DNA of 64,000 bases from Arcobacter cloacae. Lineage in GTDB: Bacteria; Campylobacterota; Campylobacteria; Campylobacterales; Arcobacteraceae. The notes beneath the pieces were generated by a model. The model was given only the letters and a program-made list of their open reading frames with translations. It was not told where the DNA came from and made no database searches. Where the stretch lies: positions 372,001 through 436,000 of the forward strand of contig NZ_CP053833.1 in NCBI RefSeq assembly GCF_013201935.1, read 5' to 3'. The translations under genes were made by a program, and so were the position numbers. Position 1 is the stretch's first letter. Each line of letters begins with the position of its first letter. Positions 51,614-62,995 of this stretch are shown here, piece after piece.

Positions 51614-53964
51614 TAGTATAATCCTTTTATAGTTGTTGAAATATTTTCAAGTTTTTTAATATTTTTATGAATATCAATAGATATTTGAGCTCTGTTTTTA
51701 TCTGTCTCTTCAAATGAATTGATTTGATTTTGTAAAGTCTCTTCATCACTTTTAAGTTTTTGTTCAAAGGTTTTTAAAGGAGCATTTAAAGTAGTAAAGA
51801 ATGATTCAATCAATAAAGTACTCACTTTTTTAGCTTTTGTTTTTATATCCTCTTCAATAGAAGTAAATTGACTTTTAATAGCTTCTTCTATTTCCCTATC
51901 TAATTCATTTATTTTTGACTCTTTTGATTTTGAAACGGCTTCAGTTATTAAAGAGACTAAAACTTCATTATTTGAAGTTAGAAATCCTGATTTAAAATCA
52001 TCTTGGAAAAATCCTCTCGCATCAAAATTGTCGTTTTTATGTCCAATTGTAAATCCCATATCATGATATTTTTGTTCACATTGTTCACCAATAGTTTGAG
52101 ATTTTTTAATAAATTTATATCTATAATCTCTAATAACATCAATAATTCCATCTTTTATAGCTGTTTCAACAATAACTTTGATTCTGCTATTTTCAGGTCT
52201 TTTTTTAGTTTTTTCAAAAGAGTATCTAACATCACTTACAACTCTTTGTTTTATAACTGTTTGTAAGTCAATCAATTCACTTTGTAAAAAAGTTTCAAGA
52301 GAGTCAATATATGATTTTGCATCATTTTTATAATAATTTATATCTTCACTCATGGCTTGAAAAATTCTAGTATTTACAGCTTTTTTCTTATTAAACTCTT
52401 CAAGTTCTTTTTCTAATTCATCTTTTGATTTTGATAAAAGTTTTAATTCATAATTGTAAAAAGAGTTTTGTTTTTCAATAATTCTTTGAAGTTGAGTTTT
52501 AGAAGATTGAATTACAAGTTCACCTTTTTGTGAGTTTGAGCCAAATAGAGTCTCTGTAAGATATTTTTCAATCTCTAAAATACCTGTATCTTCAAGTGTA
52601 AATCCAGCATCAAGTGCTTCTTGTTCTCTTCCTGTTCTATGTAACAGTGCCATTCTTCCAGAAATAGGAATAAACTTAATAGTTTTTAAAATATAATCAA
52701 GTTGAGAATCTTTATTTTGAGCACGTAACTGTTTTTCAATTGAAGTTTTAGTATATTTTATAACTTCATCAAGTTGTTCTTTTGTAACTGTATCAGCTCT
52801 TGTAATTACTATTAAAAGTTTTGATATATTTTGATATAAAACAGCATCGATAATAAATTCAACATCTTTTAGAGTCGCACTTTGAGATACATTCATAAGA
52901 TGTAACATCATATCACAAGCAGATATATACTCTTTTGTAATCTCTTCTCTTTGAATAACAGGGTCATCAAGTCCTGGAGTATCAACTATTTCTATTCCAT
53001 CACTTAAAAAATCAAGTTTAGAACCAAGTTCCACATATTTTACAAGATTACATTTTTTGCCACTTGCTTCTGCTGAGGTATATGAAGATAAATCTTTTAT
53101 ATCAATTTCATCAAATCTAGAAGTAGGTCTTATATAATTCTTTAGATTCTCTCCAAAAATTCTATTTGTTTCATTTACGAACTCTCTCATAGATTCAAGT
53201 TGTTCAGCTGATTTTTTTATTCTATCCCACTCTTGAGTGTTCCAATAATATACTTTTGCAGTATCTGTAATATTGTGTTTTACGATTGTTAAGTTTGCAG
53301 TTTCAGGAACAACAGCACTTCCAAGAATCTCTCTTCCCATAAGAGCATTTAACATTGTAGATTTACCTGCATTCATAACACCTGTAATTCCAATTGAGAA
53401 TTTTTGGTTATTTAGGTAATTTTTACAAGATTCAATTTCATTTAAAATCTCTTGATTAGAGATATCAGCTTTTAAATCCTCAATTATATCTTCAAGCGTA
53501 GTTTTTAAATCTTTAAATGAAGATCTGTTTTCTTCATCAATCTCTTCATGTAAACTTGCTGTATCCTCTTCAATAATATCAAGTTCTTTGTAATCAAATA
53601 AAGATATAAGTTTATTAAAATTTTCACTATTTATTATGTTTTCAGTTTTCAAATACTCAAAAGATGAATGGATTATAGATATGTTTTGTTTTGTCTTATT
53701 TTGTAAAATAGTCTCTATAATATTATGTTGTAAATGATTTAATTCATTTAAATTAGAAGGGCTTTTTACTTTTAATTGTTGGCATAAAGTTTTAAAAGAG
53801 GTAAGAGGTAAATATTTATCAAAATTTTTTCTTGTAGCACTTATAATCAAAGCAAAAATAGTAAAAGTTTCATCACTAATAATGGCATCTATTGGTTCTA
53901 CATCCAAATTTTGTTCAAAAGTTATACCATGATATAGTAAGAAGTAGTCATTTGCTAAACTCAT
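51613..53964 (-). CDS. bacterial dynamin-like GTPase (first of pair)
   Basis: A 783-residue dynamin-like protein with N-terminal helical region (about 1-190), GTPase domain with P-loop GVMNAGKST, switch 2 DTPGLDDP and TRADTV, and a long helical stalk. It is the larger partner of the pair; in C. jejuni the equivalent pair follows frdB directly, as here. Membrane remodelling or tethering is the expected role. I chose ATG 53964 because a GGGGG site lies 8 nt before it; a TTG at 53979 is less likely. Confidence 0.87.
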   Translation of the reverse strand: MSLANDYFLLYHGITFEQNLDVEPIDAIISDETFTIFALIISATRKNFDKYLPLTSFKTLCQQLKVKSPSNLNELNHLQHNIIETILQNKTKQNISIIHSSFEYLKTENIINSENFNKLISLFDYKELDIIEEDTASLHEEIDEENRSSFKDLKTTLEDIIEDLKADISNQEILNEIESCKNYLNNQKFSIGITGVMNAGKSTMLNALMGREILGSAVVPETANLTIVKHNITDTAKVYYWNTQEWDRIKKSAEQLESMREFVNETNRIFGENLKNYIRPTSRFDEIDIKDLSSYTSAEASGKKCNLVKYVELGSKLDFLSDGIEIVDTPGLDDPVIQREEITKEYISACDMMLHLMNVSQSATLKDVEFIIDAVLYQNISKLLIVITRADTVTKEQLDEVIKYTKTSIEKQLRAQNKDSQLDYILKTIKFIPISGRMALLHRTGREQEALDAGFTLEDTGILEIEKYLTETLFGSNSQKGELVIQSSKTQLQRIIEKQNSFYNYELKLLSKSKDELEKELEEFNKKKAVNTRIFQAMSEDINYYKNDAKSYIDSLETFLQSELIDLQTVIKQRVVSDVRYSFEKTKKRPENSRIKVIVETAIKDGIIDVIRDYRYKFIKKSQTIGEQCEQKYHDMGFTIGHKNDNFDARGFFQDDFKSGFLTSNNEVLVSLITEAVSKSKESKINELDREIEEAIKSQFTSIEEDIKTKAKKVSTLLIESFFTTLNAPLKTFEQKLKSDEETLQNQINSFEETDKNRAQISIDIHKNIKKLENISTTIKGLY

Positions 53965-53979
53965 TTTTAAAACCCCCAA

Positions 53980-54027
53980 AAATATAAAAAGTTAAATATC
54001 ACTAATGATATTTAACTTTTTATATTT
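53980..54027. terminator. 22-bp AT-rich hairpin between frdB and the dynamin genes
   Basis: A perfect 22-bp inverted repeat (53980-54001 with 54006-54027) with a CTAA loop. It ends just before the dynamin ribosome-binding site. It could terminate frd transcripts or protect read-through RNA. Confidence 0.65.
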
Positions 54028-54033
54028 TTTTAG

Positions 54034-54058
54034 TTACGAAGGAGGTTTTCCTTCGTAA
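54034..54058. terminator. second hairpin directly after frdB
   Basis: A 10-bp stem (54034-54043 with 54049-54058) and 5-nt loop, 4 nt past the frdB stop. It has GC in the stem, but T-run only on the plus side. It stands in tandem with the 22-bp hairpin. Confidence 0.5.
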
Positions 54059-54061
54059 TTT

Positions 54062-54793
54062 TTATCTAAGTGCTACTAATTTTCTTCTTAAGTAAGCAAT
54101 TTTGTTTTGTAATGGTAAATGTTTTGGACAATGGTCTTCACACGCCATTAAAGACATACAACCAAAAATCCCATCATCATCACCAATTAATTCATAGAAA
54201 TCTTCAGCAGTTCTGTTATCATGTGGATCAACTTCAAATCTTGCAACTCTATTTAATCCAACAGGACCAACAAAGTTTGGTCTCATAAGTGCTGTTCCAC
54301 AAGAAGCAACACAAATACCACACTCAATACATCTGTCTAATTCAAAAGTTTGATCAGCTACATCTGGATCAACTCTTTCTTCCATTTTTGTAATATCAAC
54401 TTCTTCATTTGTGTGAATCCATGATTCAACTCTTTTAGACATTGCATCCATCCATTTACCAGTATTAACAGATAAATCTTTGATTAATTCAAATGCAGGC
54501 ATAGGCATTAATTGTAATTTTCCAGTTGGATAATTTGCAATTAATGTTCTACAAGCAAGTGTTGGTTTACCATTTACAACCATACCACAAGAACCACAAA
54601 TTCCAGCTCTACAAACAAAGTCAAAAGATAAATCAGCATCCATTGTTTCTCTAATTTTCATTAAAGCAATGAAAAGAGTCATTCCTGGAGTCTCTTCTAA
54701 TTTATATTCAACAAAGTGAGGTTTTGAAACCTTACTTCTTGGGTTGAATTTAAGAACTGATATAGTTATTTCTCTACCTTTTTGAGTACTCAT
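54062..54793 (-). CDS. frdB: fumarate reductase iron-sulfur subunit
   Basis: The electron-transfer subunit, 243 residues. It carries the [2Fe-2S] site (CRAGICGSC ... TLAC), the [4Fe-4S] site [11 protein letters not shown] and the [3Fe-4S] site with [12 protein letters not shown]. The N-terminus IT... [13 protein letters not shown] is like Wolinella FrdB. It moves electrons from the heme subunit FrdC to the flavin in FrdA. The ATG overlaps the frdA stop by one base. Confidence 0.95.
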   Translation of the reverse strand: MSTQKGREITISVLKFNPRSKVSKPHFVEYKLEETPGMTLFIALMKIRETMDADLSFDFVCRAGICGSCGMVVNGKPTLACRTLIANYPTGKLQLMPMPAFELIKDLSVNTGKWMDAMSKRVESWIHTNEEVDITKMEERVDPDVADQTFELDRCIECGICVASCGTALMRPNFVGPVGLNRVARFEVDPHDNRTAEDFYELIGDDDGIFGCMSLMACEDHCPKHLPLQNKIAYLRRKLVALR

Positions 54794-56778
54794 TATAAAT
54801 CTCCTGCTCTTTCGTTTTTCTCTCTATAGTTCATTGGTAAATCAAATGGCATTAATGCATGTTGAATTTCATGTCTATCTTTACCTTCTGCTTGCATTTT
54901 TTCTGTTACTTCATCAACAACAGCTTGTCTTTTTTCTGAATCTGGATGCTCAATAATCATACCTTTTGCTCCATATCCTCTAAATGCAGGAGGTAACTCC
55001 ATAGTCATAATATCTAATGGCTCATAAGTTACAGTTGGAATAGTTTGGTTTTCATCTGGCCATGAAGTTAATGTTCTATTTAACCAGTTTGCATCATCTC
55101 TTTTTAAGAAGTCTTCTCTATAATGAGCTCCTCTTGATTCAGTTCTTTCAAGTGCACCTTTAGCAACACAAAGAGCAATTTTTAACATTCTTGGAACTCT
55201 ATATGCTTCTTCAAGTTCTGGATTTCCAGCTCTTTCTTTAGATTTAACAGTGATTTGTTTTGTTTTTTTCAATAAATCTTCTAACTCATCAACAGCTGCT
55301 TTTAAGTTTACACCATCTCTAAAGATACCAACTTTTTCATCCATTAAATTTTGCATTCTATTTTTAATCTTGAAGATATCTTCATTTCCATTATAAGCTA
55401 AGATCTCATTTAAATAAGCATCTTGTTTATCTAGGAATTTTTGAACAGTTGAAGTTGGAATTGTTACATCAGTTGCTAAACAATAATCAGCAAAATAGTT
55501 ACCAATAATCATACCTGCAACAACAGTTTCAGAAACAGAGTTTCCTCCAAGTCTGTTAAATCCATGCATATCCCAACAAGCAGCCTCACCACAAGCGAAT
55601 AAACCATTTAAATTTTGTGATTCACCAGTTGGTTTAGTTCTAATTCCACCCATTGAGTAGTGTTGCATTGGAAGAACTGGCGCCCATCCTTTTTTACCTT
55701 CATCAGCTGGATCGATACCGTTGAAAATCATACAAATTTCTTGTACATCTCTTAAGTTTCTTTCAATATGTTCTCTACCTAAAATAGAAATATCTAACCA
55801 TACGTGGTATCCATAAGGAGAAGGAACACCTTTACCATTTCTAATATGTTCAATCATTCTTCTTGATACAACGTCTCTTGAAGCAAGTTCTTTTTTCTCT
55901 GGCTCGTAATCTGGCATAAATCTGTGACCATCAACGTCTCTTAAGATTCCTCCATCTCCTCTACAACCTTCAGTTAATAAAATACCTGATGGTACGATTG
56001 GTGTTGGGTGGAACTGAACAGCTTCCATATTTCCTAAAGTTGCAATTCCAGTCTCAAGTGCAATAGCAGCACCTGTACCTTCACAAATTACAGCATTTGT
56101 AGTTTGTTTAAATACTCTTCCATATCCACCTGTTGCAATACATGTTCCTTTTGCAACGTAAGCTTCTAATTCACCTGTAATTAAATCTCTTACAACTGCA
56201 CCAAAACATCTTCCACCTTCATGAATAATAGATAATGCTTCTTTTCTATCTCTAATGTCTACATTGTGTTTTAAAGCTTCATTAGCAACACCAAATAACA
56301 TAGTATGTCCAGTTGCATCAGCTGTATAACAAGTTCTCCATTTTTTAGTTCCACCAAAATCTCTTGATGTAATTAATCCATGTCTATCTTCATCTTCTGT
56401 AATAGTTGTTTTTTTAGCATTAATAACAGCTTCTCTAGTACCAGCTTTTACTCTAGACCAAGGAACCCCCCAAGATGCTAACTCTCTAATTGCTTTTGGA
56501 GCTGTGTGTACGAACATTCTTGCAACAACTTGGTCACATCCCCAGTCAGAACCTTTTACAGTATCAGCAAAGTGTAAATCCTCATTATCTCCATCAGACA
56601 TTTTAGAGTTACCTAAAGATGCTTGCATACCACCTTGAGCTGCTGCTGAGTGTGATCTTTTAACTGGAACTAAAGATAAAACAGTAGTACTTAAACCTTT
56701 TTTTTGTGCAGCAACAGCAGCTCTTAGACCTGCTAATCCTCCACCAATAACTAATGCATCACAGTAATTAATTTTCAT
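54793..56778 (-). CDS. frdA: fumarate reductase flavoprotein subunit
   Basis: The catalytic subunit, 661 residues, which reduces fumarate to succinate with menaquinol electrons. FAD-binding [11 protein letters not shown] is at about 11-21 and the covalent FAD histidine is His43 in [11 protein letters not shown]. Further active-site stretches are seen at [20 protein letters not shown] and [13 protein letters not shown]. Length matches the Wolinella/Campylobacter QFR type (about 656-663). It could also run as succinate dehydrogenase; no separate Sdh is in this window. Confidence 0.96.
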   Translation of the reverse strand: MKINYCDALVIGGGLAGLRAAVAAQKKGLSTTVLSLVPVKRSHSAAAQGGMQASLGNSKMSDGDNEDLHFADTVKGSDWGCDQVVARMFVHTAPKAIRELASWGVPWSRVKAGTREAVINAKKTTITEDEDRHGLITSRDFGGTKKWRTCYTADATGHTMLFGVANEALKHNVDIRDRKEALSIIHEGGRCFGAVVRDLITGELEAYVAKGTCIATGGYGRVFKQTTNAVICEGTGAAIALETGIATLGNMEAVQFHPTPIVPSGILLTEGCRGDGGILRDVDGHRFMPDYEPEKKELASRDVVSRRMIEHIRNGKGVPSPYGYHVWLDISILGREHIERNLRDVQEICMIFNGIDPADEGKKGWAPVLPMQHYSMGGIRTKPTGESQNLNGLFACGEAACWDMHGFNRLGGNSVSETVVAGMIIGNYFADYCLATDVTIPTSTVQKFLDKQDAYLNEILAYNGNEDIFKIKNRMQNLMDEKVGIFRDGVNLKAAVDELEDLLKKTKQITVKSKERAGNPELEEAYRVPRMLKIALCVAKGALERTESRGAHYREDFLKRDDANWLNRTLTSWPDENQTIPTVTYEPLDIMTMELPPAFRGYGAKGMIIEHPDSEKRQAVVDEVTEKMQAEGKDRHEIQHALMPFDLPMNYREKNERAGDL

Positions 56779-57578
56779 TATGCAATTCCCCCAACACTTT
56801 TATTTGTAATATTAAATTCCATTACTTTTGCAGTTGGAGTATATTTTTGACCAACCGTTCCATTTTTAGCATTTTCCATACCGATTTTCATGTAAGCTGC
56901 TAATGAAGCAAAACCTAATACTAAGAAGAATACTGTTAAAGCCCATTTAACTTTTTTAAGTGCTATTCTTGTTGCTTTAGGGTTTTCACCGTCAAACCAT
57001 CCCCATTTAACACATAATCTATATAAACCAATTGTTCCATGGAATTCAACTGCTAATAATAAAAGAATATATAAAGGCCACATCCACTCAGACCAGATTC
57101 TATCAGCACTTTCGTAAGGACCAATATCAGCTGAATTAGTCATAATAATATATAAGTGAACAGAACCCAAGAAGAACATAGCAAAACCTGTAAATGCTTG
57201 GATAAACCAAAGTTTTGTATCATCATGATTCATACTTTTTGCATGAGCTTTCATTACTTGATACTGTTTAAAATTACCAGGTAATTTTCTCATACCAAGT
57301 GCAGCATGAACTATAAAAACTACGAAAATTACAGCAGCAGCGATTGTAACTAAGATAGGATTTCCACCTTCAAAAATAAAACTTCCTTCTAAAAGTTTTG
57401 TTACAGTGTACATAAAATCTTTCGATACTAATATTGATGCTACCAACAACATATGTGCCCACATAAATAAAGCTAAGAAACCACCAGTAAAACTTTGCAT
57501 ATAGTCAAGTTTTGCAGGTAATCTACTTTTCTTTCCTTCAACTGTTTTCCCCAAATAACCTTCTATTAGGTCACTCAT
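56778..57578 (-). CDS. frdC: fumarate reductase di-heme cytochrome b subunit
   Basis: The membrane anchor of the menaquinol:fumarate reductase, 266 residues, five TM helices. The four heme ligands are at His42, His91, His141 and His180, each shifted about two residues from the Wolinella values (44, 93, 143, 182), and a Glu in LLEGSF (Glu64) matches Wolinella Glu66, the menaquinol-oxidation residue. First gene of the frdCAB operon. A good AAGGAT site precedes the ATG. frdA begins on its last base. Confidence 0.95.
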   Translation of the reverse strand: MSDLIEGYLGKTVEGKKSRLPAKLDYMQSFTGGFLALFMWAHMLLVASILVSKDFMYTVTKLLEGSFIFEGGNPILVTIAAAVIFVVFIVHAALGMRKLPGNFKQYQVMKAHAKSMNHDDTKLWFIQAFTGFAMFFLGSVHLYIIMTNSADIGPYESADRIWSEWMWPLYILLLLAVEFHGTIGLYRLCVKWGWFDGENPKATRIALKKVKWALTVFFLVLGFASLAAYMKIGMENAKNGTVGQKYTPTAKVMEFNITNKSVGGIA

Positions 57579-57694
57579 TTGCTATCCTTTCTGCGATTTA
57601 GATTTTTTTGAATAATAGCAAAATAATAGCTTAAATCTGCTTCAAGGATGTTTATAATTTGAGAATTTTTTTAACAAAAGAAAATTTATATAAG

Positions 57695-57728
57695 TAGAAG
57701 AAAGCCCAATAAAGGCTACTTTCTTCTA
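57695..57728 (-). terminator. hairpin downstream of the nuo operon
   Basis: Arms TAGAAGAAAGcc and ggctaCTTTCTTCTA pair with a 3-nt bulge, in the gap between nuoN and frdC. A second, shorter hairpin lies closer to nuoN. Confidence 0.5.
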
Positions 57729-57759
57729 TGAAGAGGAGATTTAAAAGTTATATTTATTA

Positions 57760-57778
57760 TAAGTAACCATGTTACTTA
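57760..57778 (-). terminator. short hairpin just after nuoN
   Basis: An 8-bp stem (57760-57767 with 57771-57778) with a 3-nt loop, 11 nt after the nuoN stop on the minus strand. AT-rich and without clear T-run. Confidence 0.4.
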
Positions 57779-57789
57779 ATAACACAGTC

Positions 57790-59310
57790 TTATTTTATAA
57801 ATAAAGATTGAACAGCCATTTGTGTTAAATTGATTATTGTATCAATATTCATAACAGGAATAAAAAATACAATAGCTGAACCAATACCACCTAAAACTGT
57901 TAAAATTGCAACAAATGCAATAGCATAAGTTGAAACTCTTCTATCATTAAATTCTATAGAAATAGCTTCCTCTTTTGCTGGATAAAAATACATAACAGCA
58001 ATCAATTTAAAATAATAATATACAGAAATTATAGTAGCTATAATAGCAACTATTGTAAGAGCTGTATATCCAGCATTTATAGCTTCTGTAAATACATAAA
58101 ATTTACCTATAAATCCTATCGTTGATGGAATCCCAGCAAGTGAGAATAAAAATATCGTCATCATAGCTGCTAAAAAAGGTCTCTCTTTTGCTAAACCCTT
58201 AAAATCATCATATGTAATTTTTATATTCGTATCAGAAATAATATGTGAAGCTAAACCAAATGCTCCTAAAGCTGATAATAAATATGCGATTAAATAAAAC
58301 ATTATTGCATAAGCTGAATCTATATTTAATATTTCTCCATCTTTATAACTTAAAGCAATAAAGGCTAAAAGTAAGTAACCTGTATGAACTATTGATGAAG
58401 CAGCTAACATTCTTTTTACTATTTGTTGAGTTATTGCTAACCAAGTTCCAAATATTAAAGTAAAAATTATAATTACAGAGATAATTTCATCCCAAAAATC
58501 AATAATAGGATAGATATAATCCAAAATTGCTCTTAAGAAAAATGAGAAAATAGCAATTTTAAATGTTGAAGCCATATAAGCTGTGATAATCATAGGAGAA
58601 CCTCTATAAATATCAAGTACCCAAGATTGGAAAGGGAAGGCTGCAATTTTAAATAAGAATGTGAATAAAATCAAAGTTAATCCAATATATACTAAAGCCA
58701 TATCTTGTTCATTGGCATTAATTATAAAAGATGAAATAGCAGCTAAATTTGTACTTCCTGTTGCTCCATAAACTAAAACAACTCCTAGAAGATAAAATGC
58801 ACCAATAAATGAACCTAAAACTAAATATTTAAAAATTGCTTCAACTCTTTTTGAATCTTCTGTATTGTATCCAACCATAATATATACAGAAAAAGATGCG
58901 ATTTCTAAAGCAATATAAGCAGTTACCAACTCATTTGAATGGGCTAAAATCATCATTCCAAATAGAGCAAATAATAAAATACTAAAAAATTCACCTTTAA
59001 AATACTCTCTATGTTGGAAGTAATGTTCACCAATTAATAGAGTTAATAATGTTCCAGCAATTAACAAAATATTAAAAAAGTTTGAATAAGTATCAAAAGT
59101 TAATACATTATTTAAAAAATGTGGAAATGGTTGAATAGAGTATGAACTATTTATGCTAATTAATGAAAATACTAATGCAATAATAAGAAAAATTGATGAA
59201 ACAACAATAAAGTTTTTTACATTAAATCTTTCATACATACTCATAAACATAAGTACAAGTGCCCCAATTAAAATTGATAGGGCAGGTATTAAGTAAAAAA
59301 ATTGACTCAT
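57790..59310 (-). CDS. nuoN: NADH-quinone oxidoreductase subunit N
   Basis: A proton-pumping membrane subunit of complex I, 506 residues, about 14 TM helices. [14 protein letters not shown] contains the conserved Glu of the antiporter fold, with lysines in [21 protein letters not shown] and the [13 protein letters not shown] broken-helix region. Last gene of the visible nuo operon; its ATG overlaps the nuoM stop (ATGA). Confidence 0.95.
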   Translation of the reverse strand: MSQFFYLIPALSILIGALVLMFMSMYERFNVKNFIVVSSIFLIIALVFSLISINSSYSIQPFPHFLNNVLTFDTYSNFFNILLIAGTLLTLLIGEHYFQHREYFKGEFFSILLFALFGMMILAHSNELVTAYIALEIASFSVYIMVGYNTEDSKRVEAIFKYLVLGSFIGAFYLLGVVLVYGATGSTNLAAISSFIINANEQDMALVYIGLTLILFTFLFKIAAFPFQSWVLDIYRGSPMIITAYMASTFKIAIFSFFLRAILDYIYPIIDFWDEIISVIIIFTLIFGTWLAITQQIVKRMLAASSIVHTGYLLLAFIALSYKDGEILNIDSAYAIMFYLIAYLLSALGAFGLASHIISDTNIKITYDDFKGLAKERPFLAAMMTIFLFSLAGIPSTIGFIGKFYVFTEAINAGYTALTIVAIIATIISVYYYFKLIAVMYFYPAKEEAISIEFNDRRVSTYAIAFVAILTVLGGIGSAIVFFIPVMNIDTIINLTQMAVQSLFIK

Positions 59311-60794
59311 TTTGTTGCTCCGATTTGTAAAATATCATTTAAATAATGAGTAACTGTTGGCTCAAATTTATTTATAAAAACTTCTGGATAGAATCCCATT
59401 AAAAATACCAAAATTACCCAAGGAATAAGACCAATTATCTCTTTGATTTTTAAGTCTCTCATTACAAGCTCACTTGAACCCTCAGGTCTATCTTGTAAAA
59501 TCGCTCTTTGAAACATCCATAACATATAAGTAGCTCCAATGATAACTGTTAATGCAGCAACATATCCTAAACCCTTATTAAACTCATAGATTCCAAAAAT
59601 TATTAAAAGTTCTGATACAAATCCATTTGTTCCTGGAAGTCCAACATTTGCAAATAACATAATGGCAAAAATAAATGTAAAAATAGGTGCTTTTTTAGCA
59701 ATTCCACCTAAGTCTTTTATTGTTTTAAATCCAGTTTGTTCTTGCATTAAACCTACAAGTAAAAATAATGCTCCTGTTGCAATTGCATGAGCAATTATTA
59801 GATATAAAGCACCATTTATTCCATAAGAGTTTAATGAAAAAATTCCAGCAGCTATGAAACTTAAGTGAGAAGCTGATGAATATGCAAACATTCTTTTTAT
59901 ATCATCTTGCATAAGAGCAGCAATTCCAAAATAGATTAATCCAAATAAACCAACTGCTACAAACCAAGTAGAAAATTCAACATAAATATCTGGAAAAATT
60001 GGAATCATAAATCTAACAATTGCATAAACTCCTAATTTTGCCATAATTGATGAAAGTAAAAAAACAGCACCAGTTGGAGCATTTTTATATGTTTCCATAA
60101 TCCAAGTATGAAGTGGAAAAATTGGAATTTTTATAGCAAATGCTGCAAGAAAGGCTAAAAATAACCAAATCTTTGCATTATGGTCAAGAGTTGATATTGT
60201 CATTAATTTATCATAAGCAAATGACCAATGACCAAATTCATTATTGTATGCAACCCCTAGATATAAGATAGCAATAAACATAAGAAGAGAACCAGCCATT
60301 GTATAAACAGTAACTTTAATTGTCGTAAATACTTTGTTTCCAAATCCATAAAGACCGATTAATAAAAATACAGGTAAAAGCATAACTTCCCAAAAGAAGT
60401 AAAATAAAACAACATCTAAAGATAATAAAGTTCCAGTAACTCCTGATTGAACTAGAAGCATATTTATCCAATAACCTTTAGTTTTACCTTCCCATAATAA
60501 TAAATAAGAACTTGGAATAAGTATTGCAATCATCATTAAAATAGTTAGAGAAAAACCATCTAATCCAATATAATAATTAATTCCATATGTTTCAATCCAT
60601 GGAATATTTGTAACAAATTGCATTCCAGAACTTGGTTCAAACTCAACATATATTTTTAATACTAAAGCAAGAATAACAGTTGTAGTTAAAAAAGCAATAT
60701 TTCTAATTGTATTTATATCTCTTGTTGTAAGCATTAATCCAAAAGCAACAACAGCAGGCAAAAATATTATAAATGAAAGTATATCTGAGCTCAT
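59307..60794 (-). CDS. nuoM: NADH-quinone oxidoreductase subunit M
   Basis: An antiporter-like membrane subunit of complex I, 495 residues. The conserved Glu is in [17 protein letters not shown], the lysine region in [25 protein letters not shown] and the [17 protein letters not shown] motif follows. It starts one nt after the nuoL stop and overlaps nuoN by 4 nt. Typical length for NuoM. Confidence 0.96.
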   Translation of the reverse strand: MSSDILSFIIFLPAVVAFGLMLTTRDINTIRNIAFLTTTVILALVLKIYVEFEPSSGMQFVTNIPWIETYGINYYIGLDGFSLTILMMIAILIPSSYLLLWEGKTKGYWINMLLVQSGVTGTLLSLDVVLFYFFWEVMLLPVFLLIGLYGFGNKVFTTIKVTVYTMAGSLLMFIAILYLGVAYNNEFGHWSFAYDKLMTISTLDHNAKIWLFLAFLAAFAIKIPIFPLHTWIMETYKNAPTGAVFLLSSIMAKLGVYAIVRFMIPIFPDIYVEFSTWFVAVGLFGLIYFGIAALMQDDIKRMFAYSSASHLSFIAAGIFSLNSYGINGALYLIIAHAIATGALFLLVGLMQEQTGFKTIKDLGGIAKKAPIFTFIFAIMLFANVGLPGTNGFVSELLIIFGIYEFNKGLGYVAALTVIIGATYMLWMFQRAILQDRPEGSSELVMRDLKIKEIIGLIPWVILVFLMGFYPEVFINKFEPTVTHYLNDILQIGATK

Positions 60795-60795
60795 A

Positions 60796-62682
60796 CTACA
60801 ATCCTAATTTGATATATAAATATACAAAAATGCAAGTCATTCCCACTAGCATAAATGCTGCATAAAATCTAACATTTGCATTTTGTATCATTGCAACTTT
60901 TTTACCTATATTTACAAAAGCATTTGATGAATTCATAATTAGTGCATCAATTATTTTATTGTCAAGAATTCTATCTATAAATACAGATAGGGCTTTTGTT
61001 GGCTGAACAAATATTGAATCGTAAATCTCATCAATATAAAATTTCTTACCTATAAATCCAGTTTCACTCTCTGGTTTTGATAAATCAAAATTTGCATATT
61101 TTGAATAAGCTGCCATGATTCCAGTTGCTGCAACGATTATTGATAAAGCCATTAAAACATACTCTGTTGTATGGTCCATATGAATCTGTTTTGAATTTAG
61201 TTGAGCAAGCCAAGTATCTACAAAATGATTCCCTCCAAAAATTGCAGGAAGATTTAGAAATCCAGCTCCAACAGCACCAATTGCTAAAATCAATAACGGA
61301 ATAGTTATTGTTTTTGATGTATATACATACTCTTCATTATGATGGTTTGGAGCAACAAAAATAATAAAATACATTCTGAACATATAATAAGCTGTTAAAA
61401 ATGCTGTGAACATTGCAATTGCCCAAATTAAGTATTGCCCCTCTTGAAAAGCAGCCGCTAAAATGGCATCTTTAGAAAAGAATCCTGAAAATGGAGGAAT
61501 TCCTGAAATTGCAATAACTCCAATTAAAAATGTTGTTCCAATAATTGGTAAACTAGCTCGATGTTGAGCAATTTTAAAGATATTTTGTTCATGGTGTAGG
61601 GCAATTATTATTCCTCCTGCTCCCATAAATAACATTGCTTTGAAAAATGCATGTGTAAATACATGGAATAATCCAGTTGAATAAAATCCAAGACCAACAG
61701 CTATAAACATATAACCTAATTGACTCATAGTTGAGTAAGCAAGAATTTTTTTAATATCAGTTTGACGTGTTGCAATAATAGCAGCAAGTAGAGCAGAAAA
61801 TGCCCCGATATAAGCTATAAATAATCCAATTTCTTCAATTCCACTATATAAAAAGTGAAATCTTGCAACCATATAAACCCCAGCTGTTACCATTGTAGCT
61901 GCATGAATTAAAGCTGAAATTGGTGTAGGTCCTGCCATAGCATCAGGAAGCCAAGTGTAAAGAGGAATTTGTGCTGATTTCCCCATTGCTCCAACGAATA
62001 ACAAAAATCCTGAAACAATAAGTAATTCATTCGAAACATTTCCTATATTTGCTTCAATAGTTCCAAAAGATAAATCAACTTGACCTAAAGCAAAAAATAG
62101 TGTTACAACTCCTAGTAAAAAACCAAAATCTCCAACTCTATTTACTATAAATGCCTTATTTGCTGCAAGTACATTTTGTGCATTTCCATAATGGAATTTG
62201 ATTAGTAAATATGAACAAACTCCAACTCCTTCCCAACCAATAAATAAGATTATTGGGTTATCAGCAAGTACAAGAATAAGCATCGAAGCTAAGAATAGGT
62301 TAAAATAGGCAAAGAATTTACCAAATCCATTATCACCTTTCATATAACCAATTGCATAAATATGAATTAACCATCCAACAAAAGTTACGAACATAGACAT
62401 AAAGATTGAAAGATTGTCCCCTAATAAAGCCATTTCAATATTTAATTTATCAACATTTAGCCATGTAAAAAGATGTTGTTTGAAAATGATATTCTCTTCA
62501 TTCATTCTTAAAAATAAAGAAAGAGTGATTAAAAAAGAGATAAGAGGAGTAATTGTTCCTATTAATGCAAAATATATATCATCAACTTTATGTTTTTTTA
62601 TATGGTAAAAATATAATAATCCATTAAAAATAGCACCCAATAAAGGAGCTAAAATTATCCAAACTAATAGTGAACTATTCAT
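60796..62682 (-). CDS. nuoL: NADH-quinone oxidoreductase subunit L
   Basis: The largest antiporter-like subunit of complex I, 628 residues with a C-terminal lateral helix. Motifs: FIGWEGVGVCSYLLI with the conserved Glu, GKSAQIPLYTWLPDAMAGPTPISALIHAATMVTAG, TDIKKILAYSTMSQLGYM and HVFTHAFFKAMLFM. The C-terminal part (about 490-620) contains the long helix region. Overlaps nuoK by 4 nt. Confidence 0.97.
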   Translation of the reverse strand: MNSSLLVWIILAPLLGAIFNGLLYFYHIKKHKVDDIYFALIGTITPLISFLITLSLFLRMNEENIIFKQHLFTWLNVDKLNIEMALLGDNLSIFMSMFVTFVGWLIHIYAIGYMKGDNGFGKFFAYFNLFLASMLILVLADNPIILFIGWEGVGVCSYLLIKFHYGNAQNVLAANKAFIVNRVGDFGFLLGVVTLFFALGQVDLSFGTIEANIGNVSNELLIVSGFLLFVGAMGKSAQIPLYTWLPDAMAGPTPISALIHAATMVTAGVYMVARFHFLYSGIEEIGLFIAYIGAFSALLAAIIATRQTDIKKILAYSTMSQLGYMFIAVGLGFYSTGLFHVFTHAFFKAMLFMGAGGIIIALHHEQNIFKIAQHRASLPIIGTTFLIGVIAISGIPPFSGFFSKDAILAAAFQEGQYLIWAIAMFTAFLTAYYMFRMYFIIFVAPNHHNEEYVYTSKTITIPLLILAIGAVGAGFLNLPAIFGGNHFVDTWLAQLNSKQIHMDHTTEYVLMALSIIVAATGIMAAYSKYANFDLSKPESETGFIGKKFYIDEIYDSIFVQPTKALSVFIDRILDNKIIDALIMNSSNAFVNIGKKVAMIQNANVRFYAAFMLVGMTCIFVYLYIKLGL

Positions 62683-62993
62683 GATTTTTCCCCTTGAGTA
62701 AGAGTTGTGAAAATATCAGTATTTAATGATTTTTTAGATCTATATAATAAAATTATTACAGATAAAAAAATTGCAGCTTCAGCAGCAGCTATAGAGATAA
62801 CCATAATAGTGATAATTTGTGGGTCAAGATTAAAATGGTATCTTGCAAATGTAACTAAAAATAGATTTACACCATTTAACATAAGCTCAATTGACATATA
62901 AATTACAAAGATATTTTTTCTTGCAATTACACCTATTACACCAATTGAAAAAAGTATCATTGATACAAAAGCATAAGAAGTAAGTGTCAACAT
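62679..62993 (-). CDS. nuoK: NADH-quinone oxidoreductase subunit K
   Basis: A 104-residue, three-helix complex I membrane subunit. The conserved Glu is in YMSIELMLNGVNL, and a second Glu in SIAAAEAAIFLSVII; both are key for proton translocation. It follows nuoJ by 2 nt and overlaps nuoL. Confidence 0.95.
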   Translation of the reverse strand: MLTLTSYAFVSMILFSIGVIGVIARKNIFVIYMSIELMLNGVNLFLVTFARYHFNLDPQIITIMVISIAAAEAAIFLSVIILLYRSKKSLNTDIFTTLTQGEKS

Positions 62994-62995
62994 TT

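Noticed and set aside
49589-53964. LeoABC-type toxin-secretion dynamins
   Set aside because: No third Leo-like gene or toxin locus nearby; the two-gene layout after frdB matches the Campylobacter DLP1/DLP2 pair better.
54062-57578. Succinate dehydrogenase sdhCAB
   Set aside because: Single di-heme membrane subunit with Wolinella-type ligands and order C-A-B fits menaquinol:fumarate reductase; reverse activity is still possible.
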